From the NCBI RefSeq assembly GCF_013214175.1, contig NZ_JABSPA010000005.1, positions 186,001-250,000 of the forward strand: 64,000 nucleotides of DNA, written 5' to 3'. Under the pieces are notes generated by a model, which saw only the letters and a list, made by a program, of their open reading frames with translations, made no database searches and was not told the origin of the DNA. Shown here one piece after another: positions 1 to 10,080 of the stretch (position 1 is its first letter; each line of letters starts with the position of its first letter). Origin of the DNA: Colwellia sp. (lineage in GTDB: Bacteria > Pseudomonadota > Gammaproteobacteria > Enterobacterales > Alteromonadaceae). Both the position numbers and the translations under genes were made by a program.

Positions 1-1
1 T

Positions 2-385
2 AATAGTTTGGCTTTCGCCCGGCACGATGCCCTTTGTGCACTCATCTCAATTGATATTGATAAAATATTGGTCCGGGAATATTTACTGGAGTTTGCTTTT
101 CCCAAAGGAGAAAACAACAGTGTACGCTTTGACGTGGTGAAAGATGTTCAGCCTAAAGTTGCAACCACGCTAGCTCTCATTGAAAAGATGCTTGATGAGG
201 AAAACTCGTTATCATCTGAGCAATTCACCATTGCCGATGCTTTATTAGCCCCTATCTTGCATTATATCTCTTGCCTGCCTGCTGGATTTAATCTGCTAGC
301 TGATTATCCCAAGGTAGAACAATATTTAGCTAACTTAATGACAAGACCGTCATGTCAGAAAGTATTAATAGCTAAAAAACTTTAA
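2..385 (+). CDS. Glutathione S-transferase-like protein, C-terminal part (5' end outside window)
   Basis: The reading frame is open to the left edge, so the N-terminal thioredoxin-like domain is probably off-window. A TTG at base 8 is the first possible start inside, but I treat the gene as 5'-partial. The visible part is all-helical and ends with a pattern typical of the GST C-terminal domain: FTIADALLAPILHYI, then a leucine/tyrosine stretch and MTRPSCQKVL. The family conjugates glutathione to electrophiles or acts as a cytosolic stress or isomerase protein; the substrate cannot be told from this half. A strong inverted repeat just downstream probably ends transcription. Confidence 0.72.
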   Translation, partial: NSLAFARHDALCALISIDIDKILVREYLLEFAFPKGENNSVRFDVVKDVQPKVATTLALIEKMLDEENSLSSEQFTIADALLAPILHYISCLPAGFNLLADYPKVEQYLANLMTRPSCQKVLIAKKL

Positions 386-420
386 TAACAAGCTTAAAGC
401 TTCCGACTAAGTCGAATGCT

Positions 421-462
421 AGCCAATAAAAAACGCGAAAGATTCGCGCTTTTTAATTGGCT
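421..462. terminator. Bidirectional intrinsic terminator
   Basis: The outer arms agccaat and attggct enclose an A-run, the stem cgcgaa/ttcgcg with loop aga, and a T-run. With an A-run on the left and a T-run on the right it can serve both the GST-like gene (+) and hemB (-), which converge here. Confidence 0.85.
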
Positions 463-487
463 TTCAAGTTAAATTCTAATTTAAAAC

Positions 488-1549
<1,062 letters not shown>

Positions 1550-2431
1550 TTATTCTGTTAATATATATTGTTGTGTTTGGTTACGGCCATTGTGCTTAGC
1601 TTGGTATAGCGCTTTATCAGCACCAGAGAAAATTTGCTCGGGCCCGACATCAACTTCTTGCTGGTAAGTACAGGTACCACAGCTGATCGTTAGCGCTATC
1701 TCAATTTCTTGAAAGATAAAGACTTGTTCATTGAGCAATAAACGTAATTGTTCAGCCATGAGTAGCGCACCTTCTACCTCGGTATTAGGCAGAATAAGAC
1801 AAAACTCCTCACCTCCATAACGAAAGGCTATATCCGCACTACGCTTCAAGCTTTGCTTTATATGTTTAGCCAACCAAATTAGACACTGATCTCCGGCTAA
1901 GTGACCGTAGTTATCATTGACCAATTTAAAATGGTCAATATCAATTAACACTAAACTCAATGGCGTTAGATTACGGCGACTACGGCGGTACTCGGCTAAT
2001 ATTTTTTGATCATAGTGTCGTCGGTTGTGTAAGCCGGTAAGTTCATCTAGGACATTTTTCCGTTCAAGCTCTTGGTTGGCACTTTCTAATTCTTGCAGGG
2101 CAATATTAAGTTCAAGAGTACGCTCTTGTACTCTTTCTTCTAATAAATCTTGACTGTCTTGTTGCTCTTGAGCCAAGCTTTGCATTGCTTGTTCGGCTAT
2201 TTTACTATTGTTTTTTGCTAATTTAACTCGCAATAACATTTTTTGATATTTTTTGTGAAAGTGACGACTTAAATAGCAGAAAATTAGGCCTGTTATTACG
2301 CTAGCTAAGAAAAAACCCATGCCAAAACATAGGTGTTCGGCAGCCTCGTATGTCATCGCCATACTCGCAGGAGTATATAGCATCAATAAGGATACATAAC
2401 CTGTGACTTTAGCGATAACAATTGGCTTCAT
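1550..2431 (-). CDS. Membrane-anchored diguanylate cyclase (GGDEF)
   Basis: Makes c-di-GMP from two GTP. The 293-residue protein has two hydrophobic segments (about 8-26 and 34-56), a charged coiled coil (about 60-125) and a full GGDEF domain (about 127-290). The catalytic motif is GGEEF (206-210). An RSAD sequence (197-200) sits exactly five residues before it, matching the RxxD inhibitory site for product feedback. There is no sizeable sensory domain, so any signal must act through the membrane segments or the coiled coil. The start codon directly abuts the tatD stop and hemB follows 15 bases on, so it is probably co-transcribed with them. Confidence 0.93.
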   Translation of the reverse strand: MKPIVIAKVTGYVSLLMLYTPASMAMTYEAAEHLCFGMGFFLASVITGLIFCYLSRHFHKKYQKMLLRVKLAKNNSKIAEQAMQSLAQEQQDSQDLLEERVQERTLELNIALQELESANQELERKNVLDELTGLHNRRHYDQKILAEYRRSRRNLTPLSLVLIDIDHFKLVNDNYGHLAGDQCLIWLAKHIKQSLKRSADIAFRYGGEEFCLILPNTEVEGALLMAEQLRLLLNEQVFIFQEIEIALTISCGTCTYQQEVDVGPEQIFSGADKALYQAKHNGRNQTQQYILTE

Positions 2432-3259
2432 TTAGGCTAATTCTTTCATTGTAGGAAAATTAAAGACTTTTTCGGCATTACGGCTAGTTTGCCAAGCAAT
2501 CTCTTCTTGGTCAAGACCTGTAATGCTAGCAATTTCTTTCAGGATGTAAGGTAAATAACTAGGTTCGTTACGGCTACTTTTGGGTTTTGGTCGAATCGTT
2601 CGAGGCGTTAAATAGGGTGCATCCGTTTCAATCAATAAACGATTTAACGGAATTAAGCTGACAATATCTCGAAGAATTTGGCCACGGCGCTCATCACATA
2701 GCCAACCGGTAATGCCAATATACATATCAGCTTCAATACATTGCGTTAATTCATTTTTCTCACCAGTAAAGCAGTGAGAGACCATAGCAGGTACTTTACC
2801 TAAGTATGGCGATAGAATATTGAACCAAGGTTCAAAAGCATCTCTTTGATGTAAAAATAGCGGCATTTGTAGCTTTGCCGCTAAAGCAACTTGTTCGCTA
2901 AAGACTTTGACCTGTTGTGCCGGAGCAGAAAAATTACGATTGAAATCTAAACCACACTCGCCAATAGCTTTCACCGGGGCTTGCATAGCTAATTGTTGCA
3001 GCTGTTCTATATAATCAATTGAAACATGGTCAGCGTCGTGTGGATGAACACCTGCGGTGCTATATAAAAAATCTGGAAAAATTTCTTGGTATTGCTGACA
3101 CAGTGCTAAGGCTTTTTGACTTTCTTCAACACTGGTGCCCGTGATCAGCAAGCCACTGAGCGCAACCGCTTGTGCGCGAAGAATGACAGCCTCACGGTCT
3201 TTATCAAAGCGCTTATTGGTTAAGTTAACGCCAATATCTATTAAAGTGCCTTTATTCAA
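2432..3259 (-). CDS. tatD: TatD-family metal-dependent deoxyribonuclease
   Basis: A cytoplasmic TIM-barrel nuclease of the amidohydrolase-like fold; E. coli TatD is a 3'-5' exonuclease. The 275-residue protein begins IDIGVNLTNKRFDKDRE, which is close to the TatD-proper N-terminus. Metal-site motifs are visible: AGVHPHDA, GECGLDFNRN, FLHQRDA, SHCFTGE and IETDAPYLTPR. It lies in the tat cluster as in many gammaproteobacteria, but here one unrelated gene separates it from tatC. It is not needed for Tat export itself (established for E. coli). Confidence 0.94.
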   Translation of the reverse strand: MNKGTLIDIGVNLTNKRFDKDREAVILRAQAVALSGLLITGTSVEESQKALALCQQYQEIFPDFLYSTAGVHPHDADHVSIDYIEQLQQLAMQAPVKAIGECGLDFNRNFSAPAQQVKVFSEQVALAAKLQMPLFLHQRDAFEPWFNILSPYLGKVPAMVSHCFTGEKNELTQCIEADMYIGITGWLCDERRGQILRDIVSLIPLNRLLIETDAPYLTPRTIRPKPKSSRNEPSYLPYILKEIASITGLDQEEIAWQTSRNAEKVFNFPTMKELA

Positions 3260-3271
3260 AGTAATCTCGCT

Positions 3272-3781
3272 CTATTTTAGCCTTTTGACTTTAATCCGTT
3301 TATTGCTATTTTCTTTTTGTAAAAATATCGCACTAAGCGCACCTTTCGTTAAAGTCACACGTTGGCCGATTTTTAGCTTAAATTTGTTATTATCCTTTTG
3401 TTGCCATTTTTGACCATTTTCAAACACTATTTTCCATTGTCCACGTAATGTTTTAGTTAATTCACTAATGGTCAGGGTAATGCTATTTATTTCTTTAGCC
3501 AGTTCTTCTTTCGACTTTTCTACATGACCTTTGGCAAATTCATCAATTTGCTGCTCTGTTAATGGCAACTTTTCACTTTTTACTGACTTACTAATAGTTT
3601 CTGCTGGTAAAGTCTTGCTCTGGGTAAGTGCATCAAAACAGGTTAATCTTGCTTGGTCCTGGCTTATTTGACTACAAGTATTGATTTCAGCAGCGAGGTG
3701 AGGCGCTTTAGCTTGCACAATGAAGGGCAAGGCTAAGCCACTGATAAGTGCAGTACAAGTTAATAAATTCATAACGGTCAT
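3272..3781 (-). CDS. Unknown periplasmic protein encoded between tatC and tatD
   Basis: A 169-residue protein with an N-terminal signal sequence (about 1-24). A [19 protein letters not shown] segment (about 36-50) contains two cysteines, a short motif found in many secreted proteobacterial proteins. A charged helix follows (about 75-100), then a C-terminal beta-rich part with GQKWQQ and GQRVTLTKG, ending in basic IKVKRLK. The C-terminal pattern resembles small periplasmic beta domains that follow the CFD motif in other hypothetical proteins; I cannot name a function. Its ATG overlaps the tatC stop by four bases (ATGA), so translation is probably coupled. It may be a Tat cargo-side or envelope factor, but that rests only on position. 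Confidence 0.8.
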   Translation of the reverse strand: MTVMNLLTCTALISGLALPFIVQAKAPHLAAEINTCSQISQDQARLTCFDALTQSKTLPAETISKSVKSEKLPLTEQQIDEFAKGHVEKSKEELAKEINSITLTISELTKTLRGQWKIVFENGQKWQQKDNNKFKLKIGQRVTLTKGALSAIFLQKENSNKRIKVKRLK

Positions 3782-4542
3782 TCTTCACTCTCTTTTACAT
3801 CAATTGAATTATCTTCGTCTTCTTTATGATAAAACGAAGCAATAATAATACCCACTTCAAACAATAGCAGCATTGGTATAGCCAGCATGGTTTGCGAAAT
3901 AATATCAGGCGGTGTTAACAGCATGCCAATAACAAACGCCCCGACCACAACATAGGCTCGCTTTTCTCTTAAGCTATCAGGTGTTGTCACACCAGTCCAA
4001 CACAGCAAAATAATAGCAATGGGGATCTCAAACGCCGCGCCAAAAGCAAAAAATAGCTTTAAAATAAAATCAAGATAACTGCTTATATCGGTGGCAATCA
4101 CCACTCCTTCCGGCGCCACTGAAGCAAAAAAGGCAAACACTACCGGAAAGACGATAAAATAAGCAAAAGCAATGCCACTATAAAACAATAGCGTAGAGCC
4201 AATCATTAACGGCACAATCAAACGCTTTTCATTACTATATAAGCCAGGCGCCACAAATGACCAAATTTGATACAAGACAAATGGCATGGCGATAAAGAGT
4301 GATAATACTAAGGTTAGTTTAAAGGGGGCAAAAAATGGCGAGGCAACATCGGTTGCTATCATTTGTGAGCCTTCCGGCATGGTAGCTAACAACGGCTGCG
4401 CCACATATTGGTAAATATCTTGGGCAAAGTAAACTAAGCAGCAAAAGATAATTAACACCCCTAAGATAGAGCGTAATAAACGATTACGTAATTCTAACAG
4501 GTGATCAAACAAGCTGGCACTTGGTGCTGGGGCTGTACTCAT
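3778..4542 (-). CDS. tatC: Sec-independent translocase subunit TatC
   Basis: The polytopic core of the twin-arginine translocase, which recognises the twin-arginine signal of folded exported proteins. The 254 residues contain six hydrophobic segments and family motifs: [15 protein letters not shown] near the N-terminus, [11 protein letters not shown], and [16 protein letters not shown]. The ATG overlaps the tatB stop by four bases, and the stop overlaps the next start in the same way. Confidence 0.98.
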   Translation of the reverse strand: MSTAPAPSASLFDHLLELRNRLLRSILGVLIIFCCLVYFAQDIYQYVAQPLLATMPEGSQMIATDVASPFFAPFKLTLVLSLFIAMPFVLYQIWSFVAPGLYSNEKRLIVPLMIGSTLLFYSGIAFAYFIVFPVVFAFFASVAPEGVVIATDISSYLDFILKLFFAFGAAFEIPIAIILLCWTGVTTPDSLREKRAYVVVGAFVIGMLLTPPDIISQTMLAIPMLLLFEVGIIIASFYHKEDEDNSIDVKESEE

Positions 4543-5039
4543 GGTTTGGGTTTATCACTTTCTGGTTTAGCTGCATTCACTGAAGGCTTAGCTGATTGCT
4601 TAGCTAAAGGCTCAACTGAACTGACGTCTTGCGCAGATGCGCTATCGGAAAGCTGATTTTTTGTATCCTCGTCCAGAGCTGTTTTAGCTCTGACAGATGA
4701 CGCTAATGAAGAAGAGATCATCGAGTCTAAAGGTTGAGTATCCACTTTTTGGAATGGTTCAGTGACAGAGGCTGCCGCTTCTTGCAATATCTTTAATGAT
4801 TCGGCGACTTCTGGACTTAAGTTTTGTAAATTACTTTGCTCGGCTTTTTTCAAATTGGCATGCAACTCATGAATACGCAACTCTTCGGTTAGCTCAGTTT
4901 TGACAGTATCACTAAACTTGCGCGCACCCGTGATCCAGCTACGCAGCGTACGTATTGCTACTGGTAAGCGCTCAGGACCCAAAATAACCAAGCCCATAAT
5001 TGCAATAAGAATTAATTCCCAAAACCCTACATCAAACAT
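4539..5039 (-). CDS. tatB: Sec-independent translocase subunit TatB
   Basis: Partner of TatC in the signal-peptide receptor complex. The N-terminus [20 protein letters not shown] is the single membrane helix, followed by the GPERLP hinge, an amphipathic helix, and a long polar, Ser/Ala/Lys-rich tail (about 100-166) of low complexity. The 166-residue length is normal. It lies three bases after tatA and overlaps tatC by four bases. Confidence 0.97.
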   Translation of the reverse strand: MFDVGFWELILIAIMGLVILGPERLPVAIRTLRSWITGARKFSDTVKTELTEELRIHELHANLKKAEQSNLQNLSPEVAESLKILQEAAASVTEPFQKVDTQPLDSMISSSLASSVRAKTALDEDTKNQLSDSASAQDVSSVEPLAKQSAKPSVNAAKPESDKPKP

Positions 5040-5042
5040 AAA

Positions 5043-5312
5043 TTAAGCCTGATCAGTTTCTTTAGTTTTTCTGCTAGTTTTACTACTTTCTTCTGCTGCA
5101 CTACTAGAGTTATCAGCTAAAGTATCTGATGTTTTTTCTGCACTAGATTTTTCGACACTAGTACTTTGTTCTTTATCTTCACCTATAGCACTTTTGAAAC
5201 CTTTTATCGCCGAGCCTAAATCACCACCTAGATTACGTAGCTTTTTAGTACCAAACAATAACACTACAATCACGGCAATAATAACTAGTTGCCAAATTCC
5301 GATTCCACCCAT
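5043..5312 (-). CDS. tatA: Sec-independent translocase subunit TatA
   Basis: Pore-forming or membrane-weakening component of the Tat system. The 89-residue protein has a short N-terminal membrane helix (about 5-21), the [20 protein letters not shown] hinge and amphipathic helix, and a Ser/Glu/Lys-rich tail. A GGAG-type ribosome site precedes the ATG. It is the first gene of the leftward cluster. ubiB, which often precedes tatA in relatives, is not next to it here. Confidence 0.97.
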   Translation of the reverse strand: MGGIGIWQLVIIAVIVVLLFGTKKLRNLGGDLGSAIKGFKSAIGEDKEQSTSVEKSSAEKTSDTLADNSSSAAEESSKTSRKTKETDQA

Positions 5313-5631
5313 AATAAATTACTCCTGCTATTTAATGCTCACATGGCTAAGCAATACCCTAGCTCATGCTTTTTGTGTAAACATTATATACCTAAATAAT
5401 ACCGGGAAACGAGTAAAAGCAGTAAATGAATGGGGAAATGATGAGCTAAGACAACATTTATTTTGTGGGTAAGTCTATTTCGATAATAAATAACTCAGAC
5501 AGGCAGTTAAATTAGCTGTTCAACTAAGGCTATTTACATAGGGGATCAAAAAAGGCGACTTTGCAGTCGCCTTTATTTTGAGACATTTTCTACTTACTAG
5601 GCATGCTAGTAAGTGCAGTGATTAATACTAA
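5313..5631. other. Intergenic region: tat operon leader and receptor-gene terminator
   Basis: This 319-base stretch must hold the promoter of the leftward tatA-hemB cluster, but no confident -35/-10 pair stands out. Its right part holds the terminator of the TonB receptor gene. No gene is visible. Confidence 0.5.
5551..5574 (-). terminator. Intrinsic terminator of the TonB-dependent receptor gene
   Basis: A perfect 10-bp stem aaaggcgact/agtcgccttt with a four-base loop. Read on the minus strand it is followed by a T-run (the A-run at 5548-5553). It lies about 58 bases after the receptor stop codon. Confidence 0.93.
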
Positions 5632-8142
5632 CTAGAATTTATAAGTAGTATTAACGAAGAAAGTACGACCGATTACATCATAGATGTTTGGTACTGTATT
5701 CATATCATTACCATTTGGTACTTCTTCTGGTTCAGTATCAAATAAGTTCTTGATACCACCAGTTACCTGCCAAGCATCATTAATGTGGTAAGCCGTTGAA
5801 ATATTGTGGTAGATCACATCATCAGTTGTAAATACGTCTCCGTAATCAACACCTTCCATACCTTGAATATAATTAGCTGTATAAAGTAGGTTCAAGTCTT
5901 CAGTAATATCAGCACTAACCGTTAAGTTAGTCTTTAACTGTGAGTAACCGCCCATATTACCATCGATAGTACCTTCATAGCTGATATTATCTTCTACAAA
6001 TTCAATTAAATAAGTAGTATCAAGCATTACTCTGAAAATACCCGCAGTGTAACTAACATTCCAGTCAATACCTGAAGTATTTTGTTGGCCAATGTTAGTT
6101 AATGCTGACGTCATATCCTCTAACTCACCTTTACCATCTCGGTTAATGTTAATAGTTGCACAGGCAACTTGGTCACCCGCGAAGCACTTATTCATTTCAG
6201 CTTGCACATTTACACGGCTAATGGCGTTGGTAATATCAAACTTCCAGTAATCTACAGTAGTAGATAGACCATCAGTGATTTCCCACACTACACCAGCAGT
6301 GAATGACTCACTCTCTTCTGGTTGTAAATCCGGATCACTTGTATAGTTAACTTCGATTTGTGCATCTTGTGCGTTTTCCCACGGGTCAGATAAATAATCG
6401 AATGAACCTGAGTTACCGCCGAATAATTCACTAACACTTGGTGCTCTAAAACCTGTTGCCGCTACTGCTCTAAGCATTAAACCATCAGTAATACTATAAG
6501 TAGCACCTAACTTCCACGTAGCTGCGCCACCAAAAGTCGAGTAGTTATCGTAACGAGTCGCCGCTTCTACGGTAAAAGAATCAGTAACAGGTACAGAAAT
6601 TTCACCATAAAGAGATTGAACAGAGTAATTTCCTTCTGTTGGATCTTGTTGTGAAGCTGTACTTTGACCTAGCTGAGTAATTAAATCCGGGGTGTAATAA
6701 CCACTTTCAAAGCGACTTTCAACACCAACAGCATAACCAATATCTGATTCATTAATGCCACTGAAACCTGCAGCTAAGGTAAATTGCTCGTTACCACCTT
6801 CATTTTGCTCTGTATACATAACTCCTTCACTAGCTAAGAAGTCATTATCCATAGGGGTGCCACTGAACCAATCATCTTGATGGTTATAAATGCTGTCTTC
6901 CATATTAGCGGCATGGATAGAGTTAGCAACACTGTCTTTCGAATCATTGCGACCATAAGTTGCTGACATATCCCACTGAGTGTCATTACTTAAATAACCA
7001 ACTAGACCAATAGAAGCACGGTAAGTATCTGTTTCTTGAGCATAAATACGTGGACCCGCATCAGTCATACGACGTCTATAGTTAATTGTGTCACCAATAA
7101 CATAATGATCATCAGGATCTGAAATCCCTGCATTTAACTCATCATAAGCATCTTGAATGCCTTTTATGTATGTAGGGTCTAATTCTGATGTCTTTAAATC
7201 AATATTTGCTGGCTGTGGTGCCATTTGTTGATTTGACTCACGACGTGTGTACATAAAATCAATACTTAACTCAGTATCATCTGCTATTTCAGTATTAAAC
7301 GTGGTAAATAGACTCAATAATTCATTAGGTGTTTGTGCATAGCTATCATCGGTATAATCATAAGATTCTTCACGTGGAACAAAGCCACCGTTACCATCTG
7401 GTACCATACCACCTAAAGAACCACCTGGAATGAATGATGATTCCCCTGGAGGCACAAAATCACGATCCGACTGAATGATATCACCACGGTTTGAGTACTG
7501 AACACCAACTACGATGTTACCACCAGCAAGTTCACTGCCGTGTAGAATACTAAAACCGCCGCTTTCGCCATCGCCTTTGTCGGTAATGCTGCCATCAGCT
7601 GTTATTTCTGTACCTTCAAAATCTTTTTTAGTAATGATGTTAACTACACCAGCGATAGCATCTGAGCCATATACTGCTGAAGCACCATCTTTCAAAATTT
7701 CAATGCTTTGAATCATTGAAACAGGAATAGTATTTAAATCGACTGAAGAATCTGCACCCGTACCAGAAGCAACCATACGACGACCATTTAATAACACTAA
7801 CGTACGTTGAACTCCCATACCACGTAAGTTAACTGTTGCAGAGCCACCTGAGCCATTGTTCGATGTTGCACCTAAGCTCATACCTGATGCAGCTGGCTGC
7901 ATAGATAAAATTTCTTGTACTGAAGTAAAGCCACTTTTAGCAATAAAATCTGAAGAAATAACTGTTACTGGGCTAGCTGTTTCAACATCGGTTCTGTTAA
8001 TGCGAGAACCGGTTACGGCAATGCGTTCTACTTCTTCTGCGCCTTCTTGGGCAATTGCTTGTACTGTAGTCATTGATGTTGCGGCTAGGGCAATCATTAC
8101 TGCGCGGGTAACTACATTCTTTCTGGCTGTTCTTAGGCTCAT
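5632..8142 (-). CDS. TonB-dependent outer-membrane receptor
   Basis: A ligand-gated 22-strand barrel that takes up a substrate using TonB energy. The 836 residues start with a signal peptide (about 1-31, ending VQAIAQ). A TonB-box-like VERIAVTGSRI (about 38-48) follows, then a plug domain with LRGMGVQRTLVLLNGRRM and DGASAVYGSDAIAGVVNIIT. The large barrel ends in the usual aromatic residue (TTYKF). The ligand is not evident: this VTGSRI-type subfamily in marine Alteromonadales includes many carbohydrate, peptide and chelate receptors. No partner transporter or regulator gene is adjacent, and the gene appears monocistronic with its own terminator. A family-1 repeat element sits about 40 bases upstream of the start. 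Confidence 0.95.
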   Translation of the reverse strand: MSLRTARKNVVTRAVMIALAATSMTTVQAIAQEGAEEVERIAVTGSRINRTDVETASPVTVISSDFIAKSGFTSVQEILSMQPAASGMSLGATSNNGSGGSATVNLRGMGVQRTLVLLNGRRMVASGTGADSSVDLNTIPVSMIQSIEILKDGASAVYGSDAIAGVVNIITKKDFEGTEITADGSITDKGDGESGGFSILHGSELAGGNIVVGVQYSNRGDIIQSDRDFVPPGESSFIPGGSLGGMVPDGNGGFVPREESYDYTDDSYAQTPNELLSLFTTFNTEIADDTELSIDFMYTRRESNQQMAPQPANIDLKTSELDPTYIKGIQDAYDELNAGISDPDDHYVIGDTINYRRRMTDAGPRIYAQETDTYRASIGLVGYLSNDTQWDMSATYGRNDSKDSVANSIHAANMEDSIYNHQDDWFSGTPMDNDFLASEGVMYTEQNEGGNEQFTLAAGFSGINESDIGYAVGVESRFESGYYTPDLITQLGQSTASQQDPTEGNYSVQSLYGEISVPVTDSFTVEAATRYDNYSTFGGAATWKLGATYSITDGLMLRAVAATGFRAPSVSELFGGNSGSFDYLSDPWENAQDAQIEVNYTSDPDLQPEESESFTAGVVWEITDGLSTTVDYWKFDITNAISRVNVQAEMNKCFAGDQVACATININRDGKGELEDMTSALTNIGQQNTSGIDWNVSYTAGIFRVMLDTTYLIEFVEDNISYEGTIDGNMGGYSQLKTNLTVSADITEDLNLLYTANYIQGMEGVDYGDVFTTDDVIYHNISTAYHINDAWQVTGGIKNLFDTEPEEVPNGNDMNTVPNIYDVIGRTFFVNTTYKF

Positions 8143-8182
8143 TACTTCTACCTTTTTATAGTAAATTATTGGAAACTGATAT

Positions 8183-8445
8183 ATACCCGTTCCTATTCAA
8201 AGTGCAGGATTTCAGTGGGAGTTAAAATGACTTTAGGCAAGGAAAATAATTTAAGCATAGTGCATTCTATGGTTTGATTATTTAACGCCGTATAAAGTCA
8301 TTTTAAACCCATCGAAGAAGCGCTTGAGCAACACCACTACGTCGTTGCACACCTTTGTAAGGGAATAACCATTACCACAGAGGTGCGTCTTGTATTGAAA
8401 TTGCTCAAGCACTCTGAAACATGCATCTTGATTGGGAGCGGGTAT
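8183..8445 (+). repeat. MITE-like element, family 1, copy a
   Basis: A 263-bp non-coding element beginning ATACCCGTTCCTATTCAAAG and ending in the matching inverted sequence ...CTTGATTGGGAGCGGGTAT. The tips pair over roughly 30 bases with mismatches. A second copy lies at 54013-54274 in the opposite orientation, and the interior aligns along nearly the whole length. It lies upstream of the TonB receptor gene and may carry or displace its promoter. Confidence 0.85.
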
Positions 8446-8676
8446 TAATCAATTGACATTAATACTGCGCGATCTATTTGCAAAAGTTCGATCTAAAGTG
8501 TTGTAGTTTCGTTAACACTGCAACGGAATTGTGACCTTAACGCTGATAGATGTGACAAGCTGTGACCTAAGTGGCTGTTTTTTAACTGGTCGACTAGGTT
8601 AATTAGCAACTACCCGCGTTCAACCACTGAATTTTTTGTAAGTAACTGTGTGATTAAACCAAGTTAAACAAAGTTA
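8446..8676. other. Intergenic region between repeat and duplicated rpoH tail
   Basis: No gene, terminator or clear promoter is recognisable in this stretch between the family-1 element and the first of the two terminator-containing duplicates. Confidence 0.4.
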
Positions 8677-8743
8677 CAGGCACAAAAAAAACCGACATTA
8701 AGTCGGCTACTTTAAACGGGGTATTTACTAAAGCTTAATCAAA
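8677..8743. repeat. Duplicated rpoH 3'-end segment, outer copy
   Basis: Matches 8849-8936 in order: a caggcac tip, an A-run, a hairpin with ccgac/gtcgg arms (8692-8706), then aagcttaatcaaa. The last part corresponds to the rpoH stop codon and final codons. On the minus strand the hairpin is followed by a T-run, so this is a second potential terminator. It looks like an old tandem duplication of the rpoH tail; the in-between sequence has no clear RpoH coding. Confidence 0.75.
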
Positions 8744-8859
8744 GATGATCGCGCTTTTTAGCTAATGACTAGCTCAACTAACAAGTATTAGTATTCAAGC
8801 ACTGAATATCTAGTAAGTAAGGCTTGCTTATATAGAGTCAGAAAATATCAGGCACAAAA

Positions 8860-8880
8860 AAACCGACATCAAGTCGGTTT
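8860..8880 (-). terminator. Intrinsic terminator of rpoH
   Basis: An 8-bp stem aaaccgac/gtcggttt with a five-base loop, followed on the minus strand by a T-run (A-run 8856-8862). A similar hairpin lies at 8692-8706 as backup. Confidence 0.9.
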
Positions 8881-8884
8881 CTTT

Positions 8885-8928
8885 AAACAGGATATTTGTT
8901 AAAGCTAAACAGGATATTTGTTAAAGCT
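8885..8928. repeat. 22-bp perfect tandem repeat at the rpoH stop codon
   Basis: Two exact head-to-tail copies (8885-8906 and 8907-8928), each starting aaacaggatattt and ending aaagct. The second copy's last base is the last base of the rpoH stop codon. The duplication lengthens the leader of the terminator. The outer duplicate at 8677-8743 has only one unit. Confidence 0.95.
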
Positions 8929-9785
8929 TAATCAAATACCATGGTATTTTTCAATTTAAACAGGGCATTTTTTTCTAACTGCCTAACACGCTCTGCTGAT
9001 ATCTGGTATTTATTGGCAAGCTCTTGCAAGGTGGTTTTATCTTCGGTTAACCAACGTGTTTTTATAATATCTTGACTGCGTTCATCAAGAGTCACCAACG
9101 CTGTTGATAATTTTTTATTGGCATGATTATCCCAATTATTATTTTCAACTTCAACGGCTAAATCTGACTGTTTGTCTTCAAGATATTGAGCCGGAGAAAA
9201 ACTACCGGCACCGATGTTATCATCATCGTCTTTTGATAATTCAAACGATTGGTCATGGCTACTCATACGAGATTCCATTTCCATAACATCTTTAGTGGTT
9301 ACGCCAAGGCTCTCTGCTACTGTATTTACTTCTTCAGTACTGAACCAGCCTAAACGTTTTTTATTTTTACGAAGATTAAAAAACAATTTACGTTGCGCTT
9401 TAGTGGTGGCAACTTTAACTATGCGCCAGTTTTTAAGCACATATTCATGAATTTCCGCTTTGATCCAATGCACAGCAAAAGAAACCAAACGTACACCCAC
9501 TTCCGGGTTAAAACGTTTAACGGCCTTCATTAAGCCAACATTACCTTCTTGCACTAAATCAGCATGGGGTAAACCATAACCAGAATAACCTTTAGCTACA
9601 TGAATAACAAAACGTAAGTGCGACATAATAAGTTCTTGAGCCGCTGATAAATCATTGTCGTTATAAAGGCGAGTAGCCAGATCATGCTCTTTTTCAGCCG
9701 TTAGCATTGGAATATTATATGCAGATTGCATATATGCTTCGATACTACCGCTTTTGGGTAAGGTAAGTTGCATTGTTTGACTCAT
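8928..9785 (-). CDS. rpoH: RNA polymerase heat-shock sigma factor sigma-32
   Basis: Directs RNA polymerase to heat-shock promoters. The chosen start [10 protein letters not shown] gives 285 residues, matching the family, and has a GGAGAT ribosome site; a frame-open extension of 40 residues upstream is not RpoH-like. Region 2 is clear ([19 protein letters not shown], about 77-95). The RpoH-specific box [10 protein letters not shown] (131-140), absent from other sigma factors, is present, and region 4 ends with a helix-turn-helix ([18 protein letters not shown]). It follows ftsX as in most gammaproteobacteria. Its upstream region contains a decayed repeat rather than the usual compact spacer. 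Confidence 0.97.
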   Translation of the reverse strand: MSQTMQLTLPKSGSIEAYMQSAYNIPMLTAEKEHDLATRLYNDNDLSAAQELIMSHLRFVIHVAKGYSGYGLPHADLVQEGNVGLMKAVKRFNPEVGVRLVSFAVHWIKAEIHEYVLKNWRIVKVATTKAQRKLFFNLRKNKKRLGWFSTEEVNTVAESLGVTTKDVMEMESRMSSHDQSFELSKDDDDNIGAGSFSPAQYLEDKQSDLAVEVENNNWDNHANKKLSTALVTLDERSQDIIKTRWLTEDKTTLQELANKYQISAERVRQLEKNALFKLKNTMVFD

Positions 9786-9974
9786 AAAAATATCTCCGTT
9801 CTCTTCTTTAATTCGCCCGCGATAATAACATATATTGACGCTCTTTGCGATAGCGAGGATATGAACATAGCCTAATAGAAAGGGCAACACAAGCCGATCT
9901 TTCAAATTGTGTATGAATTAAATGTGACAGTTTATGTATGGCGTTGTTTATTAGTATTAATACACCTAATAAAC

Positions 9975-10060
9975 AAGGAAATAACCATTGTAGAATCGCT
10001 GCGCCTAAAACTGAAATGGCTGACAAACTCTGAAAAATTCATCTTGATTGATAACGAGTA
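9975..10060. repeat. Decayed family-1 repeat end in the rpoH-ftsX spacer
   Basis: These 86 bases align with the last 86 bases of the family-1 element (8359-8444). Shared blocks are the opening AAGG-AATAACCATT, CTCTGAAA near the end and ATCTTGATTG just before the tip. The matching left half is not convincing. It lies 5' of rpoH on the minus strand, where rpoH promoters are expected. Confidence 0.65.
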
Positions 10061-10080
10061 ACCAGCCTAGGCTTTAACTG

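Noticed and set aside
8885..8928. Possible CRISPR-like direct repeats
   Set aside because: The two 22-bp units are directly adjacent with no spacer; only two units and no cas genes.
9786..9905. 40-residue N-terminal extension of RpoH
   Set aside because: A start with a good ribosome site (GGAGAT) at 9785 gives the family-standard length; the extension is not conserved in pattern.
9808..10026. 72-codon leftward frame between ftsX and rpoH
   Set aside because: It runs through the decayed repeat and the rpoH leader; no ribosome site or family resemblance.
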